Made by a program: the position numbers and the translations under genes
Source of the DNA: Dictyobacter formicarum
GTDB taxonomy: Bacteria; Chloroflexota; Ktedonobacteria; Ktedonobacterales; Ktedonobacteraceae
Direction: 5' to 3'
Assembly (NCBI RefSeq): GCF_016587435.1
Contig: NZ_BNJJ01000043.1
Span: forward strand, 1 to 38,010
Length of the DNA stretch: 38,010 nt
Notes under the pieces: generated by a model
Told to the model about the DNA's origin: nothing
What the model saw: only the letters and a program-made list of their open reading frames with translations
The model's database searches: none
Part shown: one piece after another, positions 1 to 7,845 of the stretch
Layout of the letters: each line of letters begins with the position of its first letter
Position numbering within the stretch: position 1 is the stretch's first letter

Positions 1-153
1 AGACATGTGCTCAGGTGGAGATGCCAGCGCTTCAGACTCGTCGAATTGATCATCAAGCACAATTGGAGTTCCGAAAAGATTATCCTGTTCAATGGGTATT
101 TCTTCGGCTTGCACCGCGATAGGCTGTGTTTCCTGCTCAGAATCCTTCTGCAT
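1..153 (-). CDS. Acidic hypothetical protein, N-terminal part only (runs off the window edge)
   Basis: An open frame of 51 codons reads leftwards from an ATG at 153-151 to the window edge with no stop. A clear ribosome-binding site (AACGAGGAGCTAAA) lies just before the ATG, which supports a real start. The visible N-terminus (MQKDSEQETQPIAVQAEE...) is rich in Glu, Gln, Asp and Pro and has no hydrophobic segment, so it looks like a disordered cytoplasmic leader. The rest of the gene is outside the window, so no function can be given. A 17-bp palindrome at 227-243 lies about 75 bp upstream and could be an operator for this gene (inference). Confidence 0.6.
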   Translation of the reverse strand, partial: MQKDSEQETQPIAVQAEEIPIEQDNLFGTPIVLDDQFDESEALASPPEHMS

Positions 154-226
154 TTTAGCTCCTCGTTGCTCTATATATTCCACTCGCAAGTTTTTTATGG
201 AGTCGCAACCGATGGTGTTCCGATCT

Positions 227-243
227 TGTACCGTATTGGTACA
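227..243. promoter_or_regulatory. Perfect 6-5-6 palindrome, possible operator
   Basis: TGTACC and GGTACA are separated by 5 bp (GTATT), giving a perfect inverted repeat with the geometry of a dimeric repressor site. It lies upstream of the minus-strand gene that starts at 153 and outside any supported coding region. No regulator is identified and the operator role is a guess. Confidence 0.3.
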
Positions 244-376
244 GGAAAACGTCTCGATGCACACATCCATCAATGCTCTGTTGTTGCCTCATATAACATG
301 CTTATGCATTTCATTATAGCAGAATATGAAAAGATAGCAAAGCATCGCAATTTCATTCAAAGCGTCTCTTTGTGCA

Positions 377-420
377 TAAAAAAAGGCACCTTCTAGATCA
401 CAATCATCCAGAAGGTGCCT
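377..420 (-). terminator. Rho-independent terminator of the 472-912 gene
   Basis: A perfect 11-bp stem (AGGCACCTTCT / AGAAGGTGCCT, arms 384-394 and 410-420) is followed, in the minus direction, by a run of seven U residues (A-tract at 378-384 on the plus strand). It begins about 50 bp past the stop of the gene ending at 472. Confidence 0.85.
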
Positions 421-471
421 GTAAGCACGATGCGATAAAATTAATAGTCTATATATATAAAAGGCCTGGAA

Positions 472-912
472 TTACTCACGCTCGGCATCCAGGTCCTCGG
501 TCTCCCACTCATCGTCCTCGTCATTATCCTCATAATCATCATCTTCATCATCTTCATCGAGATATTCCAGGTCTGAGTATGAGTAATCAGTTAAATACGA
601 CTCTCGACGAATCTGAATTGTCGGTTGAATGACAGGAAAAGGTTTCAATCCGTTTAACGCATTTGGACCTTCCATTTGCATTTCGGGCATAGGAGAGCCC
701 TCTCGCACTAAGACATTCTCTTCCATGGCTACCGACTCAAATCCCAGGCGCCGCAGGTCCATTACCATCCCGGGCCAGATGTCTTCAGAGTCGATAGCCC
801 ACCACTCACGACCCATGTAGCGTACCGGTCGGACACGCAATGGTCGGTTCCCCAAATCGTTCAGAATTGCTATCTGACGGCCCGATGGTTTGTTAGCTTG
901 TTTTGATCCCAC
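472..912 (-). CDS. Hypothetical protein with a highly acidic C-terminal tail
   Basis: The 146-aa protein starts at GTG (912-910), preceded by a strong GGAGGTGCTAA ribosome-binding site, and ends before a good terminator. Residues 1-100 look folded, with aromatic and hydrophobic positions (GREWWAIDSEDIWPGMV, then a DLRRLGFESV segment) and no membrane segment. Residues from about 110 onward are an almost uninterrupted Asp/Glu tract with Tyr. Acidic tails of this sort occur in proteins that contact nucleic acid-binding or basic partners, but that is only an analogy. I do not recognise the family. It appears monocistronic: its neighbour at 153 has its own ribosome-binding site beyond the terminator. 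Confidence 0.75.
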   Translation of the reverse strand: MGSKQANKPSGRQIAILNDLGNRPLRVRPVRYMGREWWAIDSEDIWPGMVMDLRRLGFESVAMEENVLVREGSPMPEMQMEGPNALNGLKPFPVIQPTIQIRRESYLTDYSYSDLEYLDEDDEDDDYEDNDEDDEWETEDLDAERE

Positions 913-1318
913 TTAGCACCTCCATAAATTTTTGGTGGTGACACCTGAATCTCTTATCTTCGTCCCTGAAGATTTTTTCCAGGATATACGTAAACTCTTA
1001 CTCCTAACTGTCTTATGATACCCCGTTTTTTGTCGTAACTCAAGAGCAGATAAGGGGTTTCTTTAACATTCACATCAATATTAGGTAGTATCTCAATGTT
1101 AGGAATACCTATATGATTACACGTTCATACTATACATTTCTTTTCAATGAAAGCAAACCTGGAAGATTCTATGTAATCTCCGCCAAATTTACTATGTAAA
1201 AACTACAACAAGCCGAACTCATACAATATTCCAGCCAGGCAAACTCTTCTACATTGACTCGCTACTTAAAACAAGGCATAATTGATAAGATCATGATATA
1301 TATACAATACAGGTTCAA
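913..1318. other. Gene-free stretch between divergent genes
   Basis: About 400 bp of AT-rich sequence separate the minus-strand acidic-tail gene from the plus-strand histidine kinase, so promoters for both should lie here. I see no long hairpin, RNA gene or convincing ORF. Two similar words (CAATATTAGG and CAATGTTAGG, near 1076-1102) form a short direct repeat that may be chance. No confident -35/-10 pair was found. Confidence 0.4.
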
Positions 1319-3280
1319 ATGACAAAGGCGGCGGATGCCATGATGCAAACAAGAAAATTTTTCCGAGCAAAGCATATACCACGCTCAACCCTACGGCGAC
1401 TCCGCGTTATTCCCAGTTACTTCTTCCTGGTCTGGCGCTGGAGTATGTGGCTCTATGCGCTGGTTGTCATTGTCTTCACTCATCCTAGTTATATTGATAC
1501 AAATACTGTCAAATACGGGTCAATGGCGGCACTTTTATTGGTAATTACGTTCATTGAAACCTTGATTGTCACACTCTATGCTCCTGTGCTGCAAATCCTC
1601 TTTCCGCGCTTACTAGCAGGCTCAATGCGTCGTACCAGGGAACAGGGGCAACTACGTAATCAGCAAGCGGACGAAGAAGGAGAAACAGAGCTCCTTCCAC
1701 CATTCGCGCAAACGCGTAATCATTATTGGAATACCGCTATTTATGGTATGGATGTTATTATTTGTGGCCTTGTAATGTATTATAGTGGACCATTTTCGAA
1801 TCCGCCATTTGGTCTGGGCTCTCCTTTCTATCGCTATGGGATGTCAACCGTCTTTGCGGCAGCGGCAGCGTTCCGCTATCAAGGAGGTCTGCTGGCCGCG
1901 CTGGGCTATGATTTGTTCGCGCTGCTGGGCTTGTTTGTGCATGCGCCCGGAGCGACCAATTATGCTCCTAATGCAGTCGACATTGTAGGTTCACTCGTTG
2001 ATACACCAATTGTGGCAATTCTGGTAGCCTATTTATCCAATTTATTAGAAAACTATGCACGCAGTAAACGGCAAGAGCGCGAGAATGCTCGTACGCAGGC
2101 TGCGCTGGTCCATATTGGTGAAGCGCTACTACAGAGTAGTGGCGATCGCCAGGAATTGTTGCAGCGCAGCATAAAGTCTATTCAGAGAGGACGCTTTGAT
2201 CGCCTGACCATCGCCTTGATTGACCTTTCACGCGATGAGGAACATGCTATCAGGGTTCCGCTCTACCTGGCACCAATGCTGACCTGTCAGGAAACTGCAT
2301 TGCCATCAAGTCAGCTACCGGATGATAGTACACAGCTGATCCAGAAAGTGCTGCAAACTAAACAAAAATTGCTAACGTTTGAGTCTATTGGGAGCGAGAA
2401 CAGGGGTATCGCACGCCTGTATTTGCTACTGCGCAAGGACGATCATGTACAATTGGTGCTGGGCGCCGAAAGTCTGCGCATGACGCCTTTTACAATGCAG
2501 CATGAGAAGTTTCTGACTATTGCTGGTACCCAGTTGCTGGTCGCGCTGGATAATATACGCCTGGCTGAGCAGACGGTGCAGCTGGCGGCAGATGCTGAGC
2601 GCGGACGCATCGCTCGCGAGATTCATGATGGCATTGCGCAACTGACGTATATGCTGAGCCTGCAGGCTGAGACATGTGAGGCACAGGCACAGCGCATCAT
2701 TGAGGCCTCAGAAGAAGATGCCGAGCTGATCGCACCGCTGGCGGAACGCCTGGGCAAAATGGTAACGATCTCCAAGCAGGCTCTGTGGGAGACGCGCAAT
2801 TATATGTTCTCGCTCAAACCCCTGATGAGTGGCACAACGACCCTGACGCAGATGTTGAGCAATCAGCTACGCGAGTTTGAGGCGATCAGTGATATCCCCA
2901 CGCAGCTACACATCGAGGGGTCAAATGATATGTATGACGCTTCGCGTCTCCACACACGCCGCTATGCTCAGATCGGTACGACATTCTTCCGCATTGTGCA
3001 GGAAGCCCTGACCAATGCTTATAAACATGCTGAAGCTACCCGGCTCGATGTTACTATACGCTACCAACCCAGGAGTATTGAGGTTGATATCTGCGACAAC
3101 GGCTGCGGCTTTCCCATACTCCCTATGCAAGACGCGCAGCAGGCACATGCAGAACTACATATCCTCTCTGGCCACGGCATAGGAGGAATGTACGAGCGCG
3201 CTACCGAGCTCGGAGGCCATTTCGAAATCTTACCTCAACCAGGCGGCGGCACAATCGTCCGCGCCGGCATACCTTTCTAG
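1319..3280 (+). CDS. Membrane sensor histidine kinase, NarL/DegS type (HisKA_3)
   Basis: This 653-aa protein should autophosphorylate on His and pass the phosphate to the response regulator that starts 18 bp downstream. Residues about 32-250 contain around six hydrophobic membrane segments. Residues about 260-420 resemble a GAF-like sensor region. The dimerisation/phosphoacceptor motif ERGRIAREIHDGIAQ places the phosphorylated His at residue 436. The ATP-binding region near the C-terminus shows NGCGF and GHGIGGMYERA glycine boxes. The start is uncertain: the ATG at 1319 has only a weak ribosome-binding site, and ATGs at codons 8 and 9 are equally plausible. Signal unknown; the compact membrane module suggests an envelope or membrane-linked cue (inference). 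Confidence 0.9.
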   Translation: MTKAADAMMQTRKFFRAKHIPRSTLRRLRVIPSYFFLVWRWSMWLYALVVIVFTHPSYIDTNTVKYGSMAALLLVITFIETLIVTLYAPVLQILFPRLLAGSMRRTREQGQLRNQQADEEGETELLPPFAQTRNHYWNTAIYGMDVIICGLVMYYSGPFSNPPFGLGSPFYRYGMSTVFAAAAAFRYQGGLLAALGYDLFALLGLFVHAPGATNYAPNAVDIVGSLVDTPIVAILVAYLSNLLENYARSKRQERENARTQAALVHIGEALLQSSGDRQELLQRSIKSIQRGRFDRLTIALIDLSRDEEHAIRVPLYLAPMLTCQETALPSSQLPDDSTQLIQKVLQTKQKLLTFESIGSENRGIARLYLLLRKDDHVQLVLGAESLRMTPFTMQHEKFLTIAGTQLLVALDNIRLAEQTVQLAADAERGRIAREIHDGIAQLTYMLSLQAETCEAQAQRIIEASEEDAELIAPLAERLGKMVTISKQALWETRNYMFSLKPLMSGTTTLTQMLSNQLREFEAISDIPTQLHIEGSNDMYDASRLHTRRYAQIGTTFFRIVQEALTNAYKHAEATRLDVTIRYQPRSIEVDICDNGCGFPILPMQDAQQAHAELHILSGHGIGGMYERATELGGHFEILPQPGGGTIVRAGIPF

Positions 3281-3298
3281 CCAGAAAAGGAGTTTCCC

Positions 3299-3955
3299 AT
3301 GGCCAAAATCCGTCTCATGATAGTTGACGATCACGAAGTGGTACGTCTAGGGATGCGTGCTGCATTTGAATTAGAATCAGACATTAATGTGGTTGGCGAA
3401 GCCAGTAATGGAGCCGAGGCGCTGGCCAAGATCAGTGTCTTCATGCCCGAGGTCATCCTCATGGACGTGCGTATGGAAAAAATGGGCGGTATCGAAGCCT
3501 GCCGCGAGATTCGCAGCCAATATCCACAGGTCTCGGTCCTGATGATTACTTCTTATCCTGATGATGAGGCGGTCACAGCTTCAATCCTCGCTGGAGCCAG
3601 TGGTTATCTGCTCAAAAACGTGAGTCGCATAGAGTTGCTTAAAGCTGTGCGCCTGGTCGCGAGTGGACAATCGCTACTCAAACCTGAAACAACTAGAAAG
3701 GCTATCGCACGCATGACCAATATGGCCAGCCACAGCGGCCCCACACCCGGCGATGATCTCACCGACCGCGAGCGTGAGGTACTGGCGCTGGTTGCCCGTG
3801 GCTATACCAATAAACAGATCGCCGAAGCACTCTATCTAAGTGAAAAGACCGCCCGCAACCACGTCAGCCATATTCTGGAAAAACTGGGACTCTCGCGTCG
3901 CAGCGAAGCGGCTGCCTACGCCGTCGAACATAGACTGACTAATCCACGCGAATAG
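3299..3955 (+). CDS. Two-component response regulator, NarL/LuxR family
   Basis: The 218-aa protein has a CheY-like receiver domain (about residues 4-120; acidic pair D10 D11, phosphoacceptor D56 in ILMDVRM, and a Lys in the LLKN segment). A C-terminal LuxR/GerE helix-turn-helix follows (about 150-212; LTDREREVLALVARGYTNKQIAEAL ... VSHILEKLGLSRR). It is expected to bind DNA when phosphorylated by the kinase encoded 18 bp upstream. The start has a good AAAAGGAGTTTCCC ribosome-binding site. The gene converges on the Ser/Thr kinase gene, and a 24-bp-arm inverted repeat lies between them. Targets are not evident. Confidence 0.95.
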   Translation: MAKIRLMIVDDHEVVRLGMRAAFELESDINVVGEASNGAEALAKISVFMPEVILMDVRMEKMGGIEACREIRSQYPQVSVLMITSYPDDEAVTASILAGASGYLLKNVSRIELLKAVRLVASGQSLLKPETTRKAIARMTNMASHSGPTPGDDLTDREREVLALVARGYTNKQIAEALYLSEKTARNHVSHILEKLGLSRRSEAAAYAVEHRLTNPRE

Positions 3956-3967
3956 AAACCACAGACA

Positions 3968-4017
3968 CAATTTGAGTGTTTATCCGCTCTCACGAGAGCG
4001 GATAAACACTCAAATTG
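3968..4017. terminator. 24-bp-arm perfect inverted repeat between convergent genes
   Basis: Arms 3968-3991 and 3994-4017 are exact reverse complements with only 2 bp between them. The structure starts 13 bp after the response-regulator stop and extends into the last codons of the convergent kinase gene (stop at 3990-3992). It probably ends transcription from both sides, but neither side has a U-tract, so classic rho-independent termination is not assured. Confidence 0.6.
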
Positions 4018-5963
4018 CTATAGACCACACTGGTCGTATCACCTTTGTCCCATGCGGCCAGGAAACCGATATCGCCACTGTTTAAAGTGGAGTCTTGAAT
4101 GGGGGCAGGTTGATACATGCCATTGATATAGAACAGAAGCGTGCCATCGCGCGCAATCACCTGCAGGCGGTTCTTATCAGTCCCGGTCTTCAGATCGGGC
4201 GAGGCCGTCCAATCACGCAGCACCGTCATTGTGCCTAGATCATAATTCTTCGAAACAGAAATTTTATAATTCCCCTTATCATCGATTTCGAATAAATATC
4301 CCTTCAAAGGGCCGACATCCATGCGAAAGAAGAGTCCTCCAGAATGGCCACTCTGAATCGACATGTCTACCTGGGCCGCAAAGTTCTGGAATCGCTTGCC
4401 CGCTTCATGACAACCGACAAAGGGACTGAGCTGATTGGCATCAACATGATAGCCATCATCATGAAATGAACAGGTCGTCAGATTGGTATCCCACTGCGCG
4501 GCCTGGGTATTGGCATTGTTGCTGTTATTTAAAGCGTCCGCGTAGAGCGGATTGGCAGCGGTAGCTGTTTGGATCACACCTGCGGTGGCGCTGGCTTTAG
4601 CCCGAGCGGTCGCGGTCGCCTGAGCCTGGGCGGTCGCGGTCGCTTGCTTTTTCTGTGTCGCGGTCGCGGTCGCCTGAGCCTGGGCGGTCGCGGTCGCCTG
4701 GGCGACAGCGGTAGCGCTACTATTAGCCTGCTGTACGGCCGTGGCCGTAGAAGCCTGGGCCGTCGAATGCAGATCCGGCGTGGCCGTGGGGCTAGGAGCC
4801 ACCGTTACAGGACGATTAATGGTCGTCATAACTGCATAGGAAACTGGTATAGCAATAATCAATAAAATGATAATCGCGATCATGGTCACAATCCAGCCCT
4901 GGGTACGAGCAGTATGATTTTTCTGGGGAGCTGGAGGTGGATAAAGCAAGGACTGGGCCGCATAATATCCAGGAGCAGCCCCGTAGTACCCATCCTCAGG
5001 CGAGGTAGCCACCGGCGTTGGACGCGGCGCCGGTGGATAAGAAGCGGGCGGTGGCACAGCCTGACGATTTGAAGGCGTAAAAGCCTCACTCGGCTGCCTT
5101 TGAGCCCTGGCAGCCGGCAATTTGGCAGTCGCGCGGGCCGTAGCGGCGCGGCAAAAAGCGGTGGCCAGTTCGGCAGCACTACCATAACGTAAATCCGGTT
5201 GCTTCTCTAAAGCCCGCAATATAACGTTTTCGACCGCAGGCGAGAGATTGGGCACATATGTGTGGGGAGGCGGTGGCTGCTTATTAACATGCATAGCGAC
5301 CACGGCAATCTGGTTCTCGGCCACGAACGGTAGGTGTCCTGTAACCATCTCGTAAAGCAGCACACCCAGCGAATAATAATCGCTACGTGCATCGGCCCGA
5401 TAGTTCGACTCAAACAGTTCGGGCGCGATATAATCCACCGTTCCCAACACATTACCAGTACTGGTCAGCTGGGTAGAATCGCTCGAGGTACGCGCGATAC
5501 CGAAGTCAGCCAGATAGCAACGCCCATCGGCATCCAGGAGCACATTGGAAGATTTAATATCTCTATGAATAATACCTTGCTCATGCATATAATCGAGCGC
5601 ATCCGCGATATCACGCAGATAGCGGCATGCCTGTTTAAGAGCGAGAGGAGAGCGACGAATGCGTGCACGCAGGGTGCCCCCATCCATATAAGGCATGACG
5701 ATATAATACACATTCATTCCATCAATGCGACACGTTCCTGTATCATAGACCGGCATCAGATGCGGATTATGAAGGGATGCCATCAACTGGGCTTCACGAA
5801 TAAAACGCCTCAGGAGATCTTCATCCTCACGCTTAAACACTTTTACGGCAACTTCGCGCTCAAAGTGGGGGTCATAGGCCAGATAGACATCTGCCATGCC
5901 ACCACGTCCTCTGAGCTGCTGTAATTCGTACCGATCGAGGTTTCTTCCCTCCAGATCTGCCAT
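3990..5963 (-). CDS. Transmembrane Ser/Thr protein kinase with an extracytoplasmic LamG-like domain
   Basis: This 657-aa, PknB-like Hanks-type kinase has a cytoplasmic catalytic domain at about residues 12-270: glycine loop GRGGMADVY (19-27), ATP-anchoring K41, catalytic loop HRDIKSSN with D135, DFG at 153-155, and the IAPE motif. A Pro-rich linker (300-345) leads to one membrane helix (about 357-379). Outside is an Ala/Thr/Gln repeat stalk (about 400-470), then a roughly 180-residue domain with the beta-rich pattern of 3-keto-disaccharide-hydrolase/LamG folds (GLFFRMDV, GYLFEID, ARDGTLLFYINGM), which could bind a glycan. The start has a GGAG ribosome-binding site. Its final codons form one arm of a long inverted repeat. 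Ligand and substrates are unknown. Confidence 0.93.
   Translation of the reverse strand: MADLEGRNLDRYELQQLRGRGGMADVYLAYDPHFEREVAVKVFKREDEDLLRRFIREAQLMASLHNPHLMPVYDTGTCRIDGMNVYYIVMPYMDGGTLRARIRRSPLALKQACRYLRDIADALDYMHEQGIIHRDIKSSNVLLDADGRCYLADFGIARTSSDSTQLTSTGNVLGTVDYIAPELFESNYRADARSDYYSLGVLLYEMVTGHLPFVAENQIAVVAMHVNKQPPPPHTYVPNLSPAVENVILRALEKQPDLRYGSAAELATAFCRAATARATAKLPAARAQRQPSEAFTPSNRQAVPPPASYPPAPRPTPVATSPEDGYYGAAPGYYAAQSLLYPPPAPQKNHTARTQGWIVTMIAIIILLIIAIPVSYAVMTTINRPVTVAPSPTATPDLHSTAQASTATAVQQANSSATAVAQATATAQAQATATATQKKQATATAQAQATATARAKASATAGVIQTATAANPLYADALNNSNNANTQAAQWDTNLTTCSFHDDGYHVDANQLSPFVGCHEAGKRFQNFAAQVDMSIQSGHSGGLFFRMDVGPLKGYLFEIDDKGNYKISVSKNYDLGTMTVLRDWTASPDLKTGTDKNRLQVIARDGTLLFYINGMYQPAPIQDSTLNSGDIGFLAAWDKGDTTSVVYSNLSVYPLS
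4608..4697 (-). repeat. 36-bp direct repeat encoding the kinase Ala/Thr/Gln stalk
   Basis: A 36-bp unit occurs identically at 4608-4643 and 4662-4697 (54-bp period), built from shorter GCGGTC repeats. It encodes ATATAQAQATATA-type sequence between the membrane helix and the outer domain. Such in-frame repeats can expand or contract and change stalk length. Confidence 0.8.
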
Positions 5964-6354
5964 ACATCACTCCAATACACCAAAGAGCAAGCAGATAGAA
6001 ACTGCTTCTGTCTTTTGATAAACATAAGATATAAAACGATCTTATAAGCATTTCGTTGCTGTCTCTTGCAATCTTCTACAAACAGATACAACGAAATTTA
6101 AGCATAAAAATAAAGAAAATTATAAGATCAGCAGTATATAAGCAACACATCCAGGTGTAGTCGCGCGTCTACCATCCCGATGCACCCCTCACGGTGCCAG
6201 TATGGAGATGAAGGGGATAGGCAAGCATTGTGCAAAAATTGAGCTACATACACGGGTGAGGCATACCTTGCCTTATACAAGTGTATGCCTCACTATATCA
6301 CGCAACAATTGTTTTCTCAACGCATGCGGCGCCTCTCGCCGGGCCTGATGCCAG
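5964..6354. other. Gene-free stretch with one hairpin
   Basis: About 390 bp lie between the end of the minus-strand LysM gene and the kinase start. The kinase promoter should be at the left of the kinase start, in AT-rich sequence. An 11-bp perfect stem (GTGAGGCATAC / GTATGCCTCAC, arms 6256-6266 and 6283-6293) sits about 60 bp past the LysM gene stop and may end its transcript. Its minus-strand downstream side lacks an immediate U-run. Nothing else stands out. Confidence 0.5.
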
Positions 6355-7374
6355 TTACAGTTTTACATATAGCTGTGAAAGCACATCATAACGATAAATT
6401 GGATCACCCCGATGGTAACGCAAGGTGCCGTTATCGTTCTGTAACCAGACCATGATCTGAGTGCCGGCCGGGGCGTGAATCGGGTAACGCCAGTGATCAA
6501 GAGAATTGGAACCGGTGACGCCAAGCAACCATGCGCCGCCATCATCATTAATGGTGTTGGGTTCTAACTGGCTACAAGGTACCGAATCATCATCATGCGT
6601 ATCGTTAACCTGGAAATCACAGGCTCGCAAGGTCATCCCGTTAAAACTGGCGGTGGGATCTGCATAGGGATAGTTGCTAAAACCTGGCACAACCTTATGC
6701 GGCAACATAGCCTGGGTCCAGATCCAGGCGCCAAGATGCAGCGGGAGCGCTGTTTGTACATTCAAATGTACGGTGACCGTGGAGGTGATGCGCAAAGTCA
6801 ACAGGCAGCCTTTAGAACAATCAGGAGTATAATCCTCTGTCGAATGCACTTTGATGAGAGGCGTCGGTAGAACCTGGCGTGCGGTAGCCGCATCGATTTT
6901 CAGCAGGACGCCACCCAGGGCCACTATAGGATATTGGGGAGAAAGGGTCAGGATCATGCCTGGCTGCAAACGATGACAGTCCTGTCCAACATCGTGGCTC
7001 AATTGCTTAACGGTGTTGGCATTGGCATCGCTAAATACCTGGCTGGCGCCGTACATATGCATACTGTAAGCCAGAATCTCATCACAGTTATCGCCCTCTC
7101 CAACGGTATATTGAATAGAACCTACTTGTGGCAATGTTGTCAAAAAGGCCGGTAGAGGAGTAGGAGTCGGCAGATTAGAGACATTAGACAATGTATAAAA
7201 CATATTGGTCACGGATGGTATAATACCACTTCCTGCATGGGCCCCATAGATAAATGTAGGGACCGCAAGTAGTACCATGATAGGAATAATAACTATTAAT
7301 TTCCATGGTATGGAGCGAAAAAAGATATGCAAATTTTCTTTTGGCGTGCTTCTCGGGTGAAAACGATGAGCCAT
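6355..7374 (-). CDS. Membrane-anchored LysM-like domain protein
   Basis: I start this protein at ATG 7374-7372 (339 aa) because GGAG lies 6 bp upstream; a TTG four codons earlier is less likely. A single N-terminal membrane helix (about residues 25-45, WKLIVIIPIMVLLAVPTFI) anchors it with the bulk outside. Residues about 88-145 resemble a LysM module: an opening YTVGEGDNC, a central ANANTV with following leucines, and LQPGMILTL at the end. That pattern suggests binding to peptidoglycan or other GlcNAc polymers. The C-terminal 190 residues are beta-rich and unassigned; they contain paired Cys that could form disulfides. It follows an extended -10 promoter and is probably monocistronic. Envelope function is inferred. 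Confidence 0.75.
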   Translation of the reverse strand: MAHRFHPRSTPKENLHIFFRSIPWKLIVIIPIMVLLAVPTFIYGAHAGSGIIPSVTNMFYTLSNVSNLPTPTPLPAFLTTLPQVGSIQYTVGEGDNCDEILAYSMHMYGASQVFSDANANTVKQLSHDVGQDCHRLQPGMILTLSPQYPIVALGGVLLKIDAATARQVLPTPLIKVHSTEDYTPDCSKGCLLTLRITSTVTVHLNVQTALPLHLGAWIWTQAMLPHKVVPGFSNYPYADPTASFNGMTLRACDFQVNDTHDDDSVPCSQLEPNTINDDGGAWLLGVTGSNSLDHWRYPIHAPAGTQIMVWLQNDNGTLRYHRGDPIYRYDVLSQLYVKL

Positions 7375-7410
7375 GAGCGACTCCAATCTAAACTAGTCTT
7401 ATCCACACGC

Positions 7411-7419
7411 ATTATAGCA
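7411..7419 (-). promoter_or_regulatory. Extended -10 promoter for the LysM-like gene
   Basis: On the minus strand TGCTATAAT, a perfect TATAAT with an extended TGN, lies about 37 bp upstream of the ATG at 7374. No good -35 hexamer is present at the usual spacing, which extended -10 promoters tolerate. Confidence 0.45.
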
Positions 7420-7773
7420 GGGAATGACAGTAAACACTATCAATAGAAATAAGGGTACTATGCGGACAGAAGGCAAATTCTGGCGGCCATTCTTATGCGG
7501 CAAAAATGGCACCCGCTTTACACCTCCTATGTATTAAAATGCCTCAATACGTTCAATCACCATCATTATGCTCAATAATGCTATCTTTTTTATGCACACC
7601 TCCTACATCTTTTTAATAGTATGCAGGAAGAAAAATAGGATACTCTCTATTTATTAAGTCCGCTGTACGAAAATGGTTTTTACATAGAAATATATCGACC
7701 AAAAAGAGCATTCGTTTAGCCTCCCCCATTTTGAAAATTATAGCTACAAACACATTTTCATCAAAGCAGAAGT
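7420..7773. other. Gene-free stretch upstream of the LysM-like gene
   Basis: AT-rich sequence with no supported gene. On the minus strand two Shine-Dalgarno-like AGGAGGTG words occur (around 7524-7531 and 7601-7609), each followed by a very short GTG-initiated frame (37 and 14 codons). These are too short and too poorly supported to call as genes. Confidence 0.35.
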
Positions 7774-7837
7774 ACCATATAAACAGCAAGAAGCTCAGCC
7801 TCTTGATAGGGGCTGAGCTTCTTGCTGTTTATATGGT
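7774..7837 (-). terminator. 27-bp perfect stem after the molybdenum hydroxylase gene
   Basis: Arms 7774-7800 and 7811-7837 are exact reverse complements (27 bp) around a 10-nt loop. The hairpin begins 9 bp past the stop of the minus-strand gene ending at 7846. No U-run follows; the very long stem itself is the evidence for a transcript end or 3' stabiliser. Confidence 0.7.
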
Positions 7838-7845
7838 GTTATCGT

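Noticed and set aside
7..396. 129-aa plus-strand frame at the left edge
   Set aside because: It is antisense to the minus-strand edge gene and crosses the terminator at 377-420; no ribosome-binding site.
4569..4865. 98-aa plus-strand frame opposite the kinase
   Set aside because: It is the antisense reading of the Ala/Thr/Gln repeat, giving a Gly/Arg-rich artefact.
7399..7512. 37-codon minus-strand frame with a hydrophobic end (GTG start, AGGAGGTG upstream)
   Set aside because: It overlaps the extended -10 promoter of the LysM-like gene, the ribosome-binding site spacing is long and no independent support exists.
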